64,000 bases of DNA from Blastomyces gilchristii SLH14081 (Eukaryota > Ascomycota > Eurotiomycetes > Onygenales > Ajellomycetaceae). A program made the position numbers and the translations under genes. The stretch spans positions 1,683,656 to 1,747,655 of the forward strand of contig NW_003101674.1 in the NCBI RefSeq assembly GCF_000003855.2. The letters are read 5' to 3'. Of the stretch, positions 55,633 through 64,000 are shown piece by piece. Position 1 is the stretch's first letter. Each line of letters opens with the position of its first letter. The notes below the pieces were generated by a model. The model had not been told where the DNA came from. It did no database searches and saw only the letters and a list, made by a program, of their open reading frames with translations.

Positions 55633-58600
55633 ATGAGTAATACATCTGTTACTTCAGAGTTCAGCTCAAGGCTCAGAACTACACACTTCACTAGACAACT
55701 CATTGATAGAATGATCACTTATTATGAGAAGGCTTCTGACTTACAAGATAAGACTGAGGTCAGTTTTCACCAGAGTATGAAATTTAATGATGAGATAATG
55801 AAGAAACTTCAGAACAAAGAAAAGCAGAGTCAACATTCATCTGCAGAATCTGTTCATTTCAACTCATTGAATTCTTCACTGTTTCTCACTCTCAGAATGC
55901 TGACTTTTAATAATGATTCAACTCAATCTATCTATTACATCACAGACAATCTTATGAATCTTATACAGATAATGCTATGAAATCAAATGACTGCAGCTGA
56001 AATCACTCAATATCTCACTACATCTGTCTCTGCACAAAGAGACACTACAAGAGATGAGTTACAGAAATATCAGAAGAAAGTTAAATATACACTAGACATC
56101 AAATCAGTGACCACATTTGATGACTCTAATTATGAAGTCTGATATGTTGATATATTAAATGATGTAGAAGTTATTGATGAAACTGACATTCTATTGAGAA
56201 CTTAATAAGAATTCTCTTTTACATATTATATTAACTCTGAGAAGTGAAGAATTCATTCTAAGTCTCTATATAGGCATATGCTATTGAGTCTTATTGAAAA
56301 TATTTGAATAACTATTAAAATCTTGAAAGCTGACAATACTGTGACTCTGTGAAACAAGATCAATGTTGAATATATAATATCACTGACTGAAGAATGAGTT
56401 AATATCTTCAAGAAATTGATAAAATTATAAGTCAAGAAGAATGATTATCTTACTTTTCAGAGATATTTTCACTATCTTATTACCTGTCACAAGGAGCTCT
56501 GTCAGAGCACTGAGAATGTATATCATGATCTTTTCCTCAACAATCTACAAGATTATCAAAGACTGTTTGTCAAGATATGTTTGAATGAGTTTTTCTTCAC
56601 TAGCTAGAGACTCATTATCAACATTGATATTAATGATTTGATAAAGCAACTGATCAATTGTACATTCAAGAAGATCATCACTGAGTAGAAAAAGCAGCCT
56701 CAGGCTGATTCTATGACTGTGAGAAAGAATAAGAACAAAGATAAGAACAAAGATGAGAATAAAAGCACATCTGTATAAAAGTGTACTCACTGCAGAAGAC
56801 ATGAATATACTGTTGACAGGTGTTTTATCTTACACTCTGATAAAAAGAAAAAGAAGAATGATAAGAAGAAAGAGAAGAAGAATAACTTGATGAGTTCTCA
56901 ATCAGCAGCAAATGCAGCAATTACAAAGATTGAGTTCTATTTCTCTTTCACAGTCACTGAAAAACCATCCTCTAGATCTTGATATTTGAACACATGTGTG
57001 AGCCTGAATATGACAGATGAGCTTCATTCTTTCTCAAACATCAAACCTTTTAGTGATAACATCTCTGTTGATTTCACAACTGAGGGAACTGAGTTTGTCA
57101 AGAAGATTGAGACTGTTATCTTAGAGATTGAGAGTGATGATGTTCACTTGCAGAATGTTCACTATATCTCTAATATTACAGTTAACCTGCTCTCATTTAT
57201 AAAGCTTGAAGATCAGGGATTCTGATTTACATTGTCTTTCACTATTCCCTCATTTTTCATTTGCAGAGCTCTGAACAGTGTTATTTTTCATACAGTTTGA
57301 ACTGCTCAGAACAATATATATAAGATCAATGAATGAGAGTTCAATGAGAATCTCAATCATCTGAACAAGGCAGTTAAGTATATTGCAATGTCACATGAGT
57401 ATGATTTTGACTGAAAAGTTGCTCTTTCTGTGACTGCTGTCACTACTGTTAATAACATTGATTCTACAGTTCTGAATACAGGTCTCAAGATTACAGGAAT
57501 ATCAAAGACTCTTTTGAACTGGCACTGTGATCTCAGTCACATTCACACTGATGCTATAATTGCTATGACCAAGAATCTCTATACTGGAGTCACAATTAAA
57601 GATTCTAAGACTAAGTTCTTTTGCAAGAAATGTGTCAAGACAGATATAATGTGAGATTATTTGAAAACACTGATATCTAGATCTATTTGACTCATTGAGA
57701 AGGTTCATATTAACCTTGCAGATGACAGATGTACATTGAAAGACCTCTCTGACCATCTCTTAGAGTCTCATCAGAGAATCAAATACTGAATGCTTATCAT
57801 CTGTGATGCAACTCACTACTGTTGAGTATATTTTTTAAAGTTCAAGAATGAGGCTGTTCAATACTTTGAGTTGTGGCTCAGATTCATGAATAATCTCAGG
57901 TATACAGTTCCTGCTTTTCTACAGACTGATATTGATGATGTTTTTCAATTCACATGTATACACACAGTTATGAATTCATATGATATCAAATGAGAATCAA
58001 CAGCATCATATTCATCACATCAGAATGGCATTTCCAAACATGAAATCTGCACTATCATAGAATGAGTTAGAACTGCTTTTTTGAAAGATAATCTTTCTAA
58101 GAGATTCTGAGCAGATGTTCTAGAGACAGTGATTGTAATAATTAATAATACTCTCACATCTACAGTTCTTTACAACTCAAAATTTTGATTCTCTACTGTA
58201 GAGACTTCTGTGATCCCAAGTTCATATAAGATTTCTTGATATGCACTTATGAATACCGTGCTGAATGTGAGGCATTTTTGCTGATTGAGTGTAGAGGTTT
58301 TTATTCACTTGCATGAATCTCAGAAGCCCGCGGATAAGCTCTCTTCATGTGCCAATTTCTATCATATCATTGAATTCAGTGATACTTTGATATATTGCCT
58401 ATGACATTCTGAGTCTGACAAGATTATTGTCAGTAGTGATGTGAGGTTTCTGATCACTGAAAAACTGATTGTTATATCTATGAAACTTATTAATTATGTT
58501 ATTGAACTGAAACCTGACATTCATCTGATTGATAATGAAGATGCTTCTGATATTGATGATCTGAATTTCACATGATTGTGACCTGCGAAATCACTGACTA

Positions 58601-60309
58601 CTTACACTTCAAGCCTTATTACAGGTAACCTCCCGAAGTTCTACAAGAATGCCACATCTCAGTCAGAGAGGGTAGGAGATTATTGAAAGAAGTTCATGCA
58701 ATGTGAGATTACTGACCTGAAGAGATGCAATACATGAAGTTTAATCTCTAGATCTGATGTTCTGAGGGGTGAACTGATTGCTCCAGGCTGTTGAGTGTTT
58801 CTTGAGAAAGATAGGCCTGCAGATCTGAATGCTGATTCTGATGATATTCTTAGAAAATTGTATTAAGTGATTTGTGATAACTGACTTAAGAAGAATTCTA
58901 GAGAAGAGATCTATGCTTCTGTTATCACTGATACTGTCAATCATATTCTTTTTATAATAGCAGCACTACGCGGTTGAACACTCTGTTAAGTAGATATAGT
59001 GATGACATATCTGCATGAGCGCCTCACTAAGAAGGTCTATATAAGACAATTTATCAGATTTGAGACAGATTCACTGAAAACACTTATCTGCACAGTTGAG
59101 AATAGTTTATACAGCCTGAACTCTGCAGTGAAGAGCTGATATAATTACTTAACAGCTCTGTTAAGTGATCTTGAATTTACAGTCAGTATCTATGATTCAG
59201 TACTCTGATATCATACATTCAGATATCACCTCTATATGACAATCTATGTTGATGATCTTAACATTATGTTCAAAGTTTCTGAGAATGCTGATTAGCTAGT
59301 GAGTATACTTAGTAAGAAATTGAAAGTCAAGAATCTACATCAGTCAATCAAGTATTTGAGTATGAAAGTCAATTGTTCAGACAAAGAAATTGATTTGATA
59401 TATTATCAATATATCAAATATCTTGTTGAAGATTTCTGTCTTGATAATGCAGCTGTTGTCAGAATATCAATGAAGAATGAATTCTGCATTGATGATTTCT
59501 CTATATCTGAGAAAGAGGCTGATTTCACAATTCAGTGATATCAACATGATGTGAATTGCTTACAATATCTTGCAGTTAAAACATGTCCTGATATCACTTG
59601 CACTGTCTCACTACTCACTCAATGAAATGTTGATTCAACATCTCAATGTTGGAAGACTCTATTACATGTTATACATTATTTGAAAGAAATCATGAATCTG
59701 AGCATTTTCTACAGATACGGTCTGTATGAGAAGTTCATTTCTACTGATCTTTTCATTTCTACTGATCTTTTCATTTCTACTGATCTTTCTGTTCCTTCTG
59801 ATTTCTCTGATGATTACTACCTACTCTTCAGCTACTCGGATTCTGATTGAGCCGGTCTCTTGAATGATGATAGAAAATCAACATTCAGCTACATTTTTAA
59901 GCTTGCAGATAGTCTGATTTCATGGCATTCAGTGAAGTAATCTTGTATATCTCTAAGTTTCAATGAGACTGAATATGTGGCTTTTAGTGAGGCAGTCTGC
60001 GAAGCAACATGAATCTGAAATCTCATGATTGAGCTTGGCTTCATCACTACATCTCTGATACAGATTCTCACTGATAATAAGAATGCCACAGATCTCACAA
60101 AGGTGGCAGTCATTACAGTCTGAAGCAAGCACATTGACACATATTTTCATTTTTCACATTAACAGTTGAATCAGAGGATCATTGATTTAGAATATATTCT
60201 CACTGCTCAGATGACAGTGAATGAACTCATTAAATCTCTAAATACTGTGACATTTACATGATTCATGATTTTGCTAGGTCTTACAGATGTAAAAGTTGAG
60301 AATGTTTAA
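55633..60309 (+). pseudogene. Copia-3 Gag-Pol polyprotein relic (1,559 codons)
   Basis: The ATG at 55633 and the TAA at 60307-60309 are in one frame, interrupted only by stops (mostly TGA for Trp). Gag ends in a knuckle CTHCRRHEYTVDRC (56776-56817) with Tyr at the expected His. The protease motif reads NTC for DTG near 56990. The pre-integrase block (WHCDLSHIHTDAI, FFCKKC) is at about 57520-57640, and the integrase core follows (TDIDDVFQF near 57930, SYSSHQNGISK near 58010). The RT active site YVDD is intact at 59245-59256. RNase H has YSDSDWAG-type sequence at about 59835 and SFNETEYVAF. A three-unit FISTDL repeat lies just before it. Confidence 0.87.
59734..59787 (+). repeat. three in-frame 18-bp units in Copia-3 pol
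   Basis: Three perfect copies of TTCATTTCTACTGATCTT encode FISTDL three times, just before the RNase H domain. Their identity in an otherwise mutated element suggests a recent slippage expansion. Confidence 0.85.
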
Positions 60310-60392
60310 TTTTACATTTGTATTTGATTTTGACAGACTATCTTGATGATTTGAGTGTTTTTGTATGTGATTCTTGTTATCTTGAGAGAGAA

Positions 60393-60502
60393 TGTTGGCC
60401 GTTACAGCTGTTGCAGTTAGTGATCTCACTAGATCACGTGACCCATCACTATATTATGTTCTTGTAGATAGATCTATTAATACAACCTTAAACTATTCTA
60501 CA
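60393..60502 (+). repeat. Copia-3 3' LTR
   Basis: 110 bp, same ends as the 5' LTR, differing by transitions. CACGTG is retained while several neighbouring CpG sites are lost. It is followed by target copy TAATT and 23 unassigned bases including ACGGTGATTACACCGT, an inverted repeat. Confidence 0.9.
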
Positions 60503-60530
60503 TAATTTACGGTGATTACACCGTGAATTC

Positions 60531-60639
60531 TGTTGGTGATTAGTACATCTACTCTAGTCACGTGGCACCTCAATCTATTCATTTAGCGTAAGTCGCGTAG
60601 TTAGATTATAACACAATATAATAACATTATTCTTTAAGA
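60531..60639 (+). repeat. Copia-2T 5' LTR
   Basis: 109 bp, TGTTGG to TTAAGA, containing GTCACGTGGCACC. The primer site follows as GATTATAAAGCTC, mutated from GGTTATGAAGCTC. Confidence 0.88.
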
Positions 60640-60745
60640 GATTATAAAGCTCTTTACAAGTAATGAATAACTGTAATAACATACTAACTATGTCTTCACA
60701 TATTGTTACATATGCCTAGATGTTTTTTATTGATTAATTAAACCC

Positions 60746-63700
60746 ATGGTTAATCTAAGATCTGAGGGAATGCCTGACTTAACAAAAGAATACATATCTT
60801 CAAGACAAAGAAATGAGAAAATGTCAGAGTAGCAAATGCAAGATCACAGATCACTGTTAATATCAATAATGAATCAGAAGACAGCTCTCAGAGTATTTGA
60901 GCTGAATGAAACTATCACAGAGAAATAGTCTGATAAGTTTAATATATATAAAGACTCAGTTGAAGGTATCAGTGAGATGTCAGACAATGTGAGAGACTTA
61001 AATGACTGAAATAACAATAGCTCAGTGAGTGAGAAGACTCATATGAGACTAGAAATTGCAAGACTTCAGTATGAGATTGAGTGAATAAAGACTAGTAGAG
61101 ATGACTCTGCAGATGATAAGATAAGAGCAGATCTGATAGAATATCTTTAATAGAAAGAGAAGATATCTGTTATAATAAAAGTTCTTGAAGAATTCAGAAG
61201 TCAAGTAAGACTTATCAAAAGACTGATAGTTCTTACTGAATTTATTAACTACTCAATATAGAGAGAGGAAATTCTTTTATCTGCAGAGCAGTCTGAAACT
61301 GATAATATTCTTGAAGATAATAATCTTGATGAGAATATCACTATAAATATACAACATTTCTGAAAAGAACACAATCTTTGATTATATAATTATATATAAT
61401 CTGTAATTGCTCTGCAGATCAAGACTCATTTCACTATACTTAAGAAGTTCAAATTATCAGCTTATACTCTATAAACTATTATAGAGAATAACTTTTCTGA
61501 GAGATCTGCTATATACAGAACTCATTTATTTGAAGAGCTTATTAAAATAATCTTTAAAAGCAAAGAATCTGACAGAGCTTTCATTGAATAATTAATTATT
61601 ATCAGAACTGATTATATCTGTCTGAGATATAAGATTGAAGATGTTGTGTTTTTTAATAGATTACTTACAGAAGTCAACAGAGGTTGAGCCTTATTTATAA
61701 GAAATTAAATGAATCAAATTGACAAAGATAATACTCAACTCTTAGAGAATGATTTTATAAGTCTGTGTTATAATATTCTTTTACAGCTCTCTGCTGTGAA
61801 TGAAGCAAATACTGATATATCTAGAAATTCTATCAATAACACGCAAGATAAGGATAAGAAAGGCAAGGACAAAGACAATGATAAGAACAAGAATACTAAA
61901 TTCAAACCTGAACATAGAGATAATGATGCAAGAATCTGCTATCATTGTTAAAAGATTGATCATATTCAGACTGACTGTTGAAAGAAATACTCTGAGAAAC
62001 ATTCTTCAAACTTCAATATAAATAGAAACAAGAATAAAGACAAGAATGCAGAGAATACAGATGCTGCTTCTATTTACAATGTTATAAAGCAAGTATTTTA
62101 CATCAAGAAAAAGGCCTATATAAGTAGTCAGACAGAAAAAGATATCTGAATTCTAGACTCTGAATTAAGTGCTCATGTCACATCTCACAGAGATCTTATC
62201 ATGACAAAATCTCAGAAGATGAAAGTGATGTTGAAAATGACAGATGAAATGATGATCTCTGCTGCAGCTATAGAAGATATAAAGATTTCAGTGAAAGAGA
62301 TGAATATACTGTTAAATAATATCTACTATATTTCAAAGTTAGAAGTGAATCTCATGAGTATGAATAAGCTTGTATATCAGAGTTATATCTATAAGCAGTT
62401 GATATATGAGAATAATTATACTATATTGATTATATCTTCTGACTGCATGTTCTCATTTATAGCAAGATTAAATGAGAATGATATCTATAAGATGAAAAGA
62501 CTGATTATATACAGAGACTTGATCTGATTTACTATACTTAATAGTGATTTTGAATCTGTAAATATATTACAGATAAAAGATGATATAATATTGACACTAT
62601 CTGAAAGAAATGATATAAAGGTTATAGAATGTACAATAATACAATGATATTAAAAGCTAGAATATCTGAATTCTGTGAATATTGCAAAAATGACAGCAGA
62701 TTCATGACTAGAAATGAGAATAAAGAGTGACAGAGCTTTGTCATTCTATAAGACCTGTGTACAGATAAAAATAACATATTCAATCTTTGCATCTATAATA
62801 TGAGCTGTTAAGTCAGTAATAAGATTCTTCATTGATCTGGCAGAGAGTGAAAAAACACTTTTTGATGAGAATGACACTCTCATTAGAAAGAGTGTAAGCT
62901 ACTGATTAAGTATAACAGATGATACAATCTGTTATAGATGAGTAATTCTTATGATGAGAAAGAGAGAATCTACTGCAAGATTAATAAATTTCATCACAGA
63001 TATTGAGATAACTATATAATATTAAGTTAAAACTCTACACTGAGATGATCAAGAAGAGTTCAAAAGTCAAGAACTTAAGATCTACTGTCAGAGTAAAGAA
63101 ATAGCATATGAAATGACTATATCTAATACACTACAATTGAATGACTCAGTAGAACATGTGAATTGAATAGTTGTAGAAAAGATGCAAAGTCTACTATTTA
63201 ATAGTGAATTAGAAAGAGAACTTTGAAATGAGATAATACAAGTCACAGTCATGATGATTAACACATTCTCAACATTAATAAAGATATTTGAATATAAGAA
63301 AGAAACATCACTTACATCTTTTAAAGTATGAACTGAGATGCAATCTTCTATTCATTGAATATGAAGATGAGGATGCAAGGTCTACAAGAAGGATTCGAAA
63401 GTATTGAATAAGCTTATGAATAGAACTGACAGCAAGAAATAGCAGCTGATTGAATACTAAGAATTACATCAATATTGTGTGTGAAATTCTGTTGTATGTT
63501 ATCTTGAGATTGCATGAGATATCATATTTGATGAAGCTCTTGACATGAGTGCAAATACATCTGTAAATATAGTGAGAGAATTCAATGAATTATCTAATGA
63601 ATTGAACATTCTGAATATCAGAGAGAGATAACAGCACTGCTTACTATAACACCTAGTAAAGAAAAAGTCAGATATTTTAAAGATAATTGTTAATAAAAAC

Positions 63701-64000
63701 TTAGAGAGTGTAATTAATTCAATCTATCTTCTAGATAATGAGACATAGCTTATTATGAATAAAGAGTCTTAAGACTCTGTTAATAAGAATAATTCTATTC
63801 TAAGTATTCTGACAGACTGATCAACTACACTGACAGAAGTCAAGAGAAGCTCAGACTGAAACTATTAACATGAGACAATGAAAAAGAAGATTAAGATATT
63901 TGAATAGAAGAAGATATATATTATTGTTAAGAAGACTCTGAAAATGAATATTCTTACAGATAAATGAATATATGATCAGAAATTCAACAATAAGAGAGAA
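60746..64000 (+). pseudogene. Copia-2T Gag-Pol relic, truncated by the window end
   Basis: From the ATG at 60746 one frame includes the Lys/Asp/Asn-rich linker (KDKKGKDKDNDKNKN), the knuckle CYHC-stop-KIDHIQTDC (61937-61978), protease LDSELSAHVTSH (about 62155) and the pre-integrase and integrase part. It ends before the RT. TGA at Trp and some TAA or TAG interrupt it. It is the same protein family as in Copia-2R and Copia-2L. Confidence 0.83.

Larger units (their letters stand above)
55290..60502 (+). mobile_element. Copia-3: Ty1/Copia element
   Basis: 5213 bp between perfect target copies TAATT (55285-55289, 60503-60507). Both LTRs are 110 bp, beginning TGTTGGCCGTTAC (mutated to TATTGACC on the left) and ending TATTCTACA. 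One Gag-Pol frame. It is a different family from Copia-1 and Copia-2, although its LTR shares the TGTTGG start and a CACGTG site with Copia-2. Confidence 0.92.
60531..64000 (+). mobile_element. Copia-2T: 5' part of a third Copia-2 element
   Basis: It starts with TGTTGGTGATTAG right after the short spacer that follows Copia-3 and runs off the window within pol. The 5' LTR is 109 bp as in Copia-2R. The sequence is collinear with Copia-2R from 36619 to about 40080. The right end and target copy are not in view; the five bases before it are AATTC. Confidence 0.9.

Noticed and set aside
1..64000. UGA read as Trp (mitochondrial or alternative code), because transposon frames become long if TGA is Trp
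   Set aside because: RPB2 in the same window uses TGG for Trp and TGA/TAA signals normally, and sister LTRs show that TGA arises by G-to-A change. Mutation explains it without recoding.

Overview
The window is nuclear DNA of a filamentous ascomycete (Pezizomycotina). The only intact host gene, RPB2 at about 26.05-29.91 kb, looks most like Eurotiomycetes by its N-terminal acidic leader and by one short intron near its 3' end; that order-level placement is inference from one gene. RPB2 sits in a GC-normal island (about 25.7-30.6 kb). Nearly everything else is transposon, heavily mutated by a C-to-T process of the RIP type: CpG and GG/CC are almost absent, conserved Trp codons have become TGA, and reading frames are otherwise mostly preserved.

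Layout, left of RPB2. 1-2100: 3' part of a Tad1/I-like LINE (LINE-A). 2101-25714: one old Copia element on the + strand (Copia-1a) that is broken four times but can be followed by its target-site duplications. It is interrupted by a chromodomain Gypsy element (Gypsy-1, 3627-11901), by a second Gypsy element (Gypsy-2, 13220-19426) and by a 5.7-kb hAT DNA transposon (19629-25373). Gypsy-1 and Gypsy-2 each carry a ~506-bp MITE derived from that hAT family. The 3' LTR of Copia-1a ends only 338 bp before the RPB2 start codon and points towards it.

Right of RPB2. 29912-31414: 3' flank, an AT-rich stretch with a transposon-like end, and a palindrome-rich GC segment. 31415-41796: a Copia-2 element (R, + strand) into whose 5' LTR a second Copia-2 element (L, 31437-36613, - strand) has inserted, giving a head-to-head pair. 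41835-55226: a full-length LINE of the same family as LINE-A (LINE-B), inserted in a Copia-2 LTR fragment and itself split by Copia-1b (48413-54204, - strand, the youngest-looking element). 55290-60502: Copia-3 (+). 60531-64000: a third Copia-2 copy (T, +) running off the window. Between 31.4 and 60.5 kb fewer than 100 bases look like non-transposon sequence.

The boundaries rest on exact features read from the sequence: matched LTR pairs (268/268, 309/309, 100/100, 109/109, 110/110 bp), 5-bp target duplications for LTR elements (some with one RIP-type change), 8-bp duplications for the hAT family and 14 bp for LINE-B. As a cross-check, removing Copia-1b and one target copy from LINE-B gives an ORF2 of exactly 1,321 codons, and Copia-1b and Copia-3 each read as one Gag-Pol frame (1,595 and 1,559 codons) broken only by stops.

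No wholly new system is evident. The most unusual signals are the sequence context of the mutation process (CpC and CpG rather than CpA), the clustering of insertions near one point of Copia-2 LTRs, the Met-tRNA-half primer sites, and a hAT element with extra reading frames and repeated intron-like motifs.
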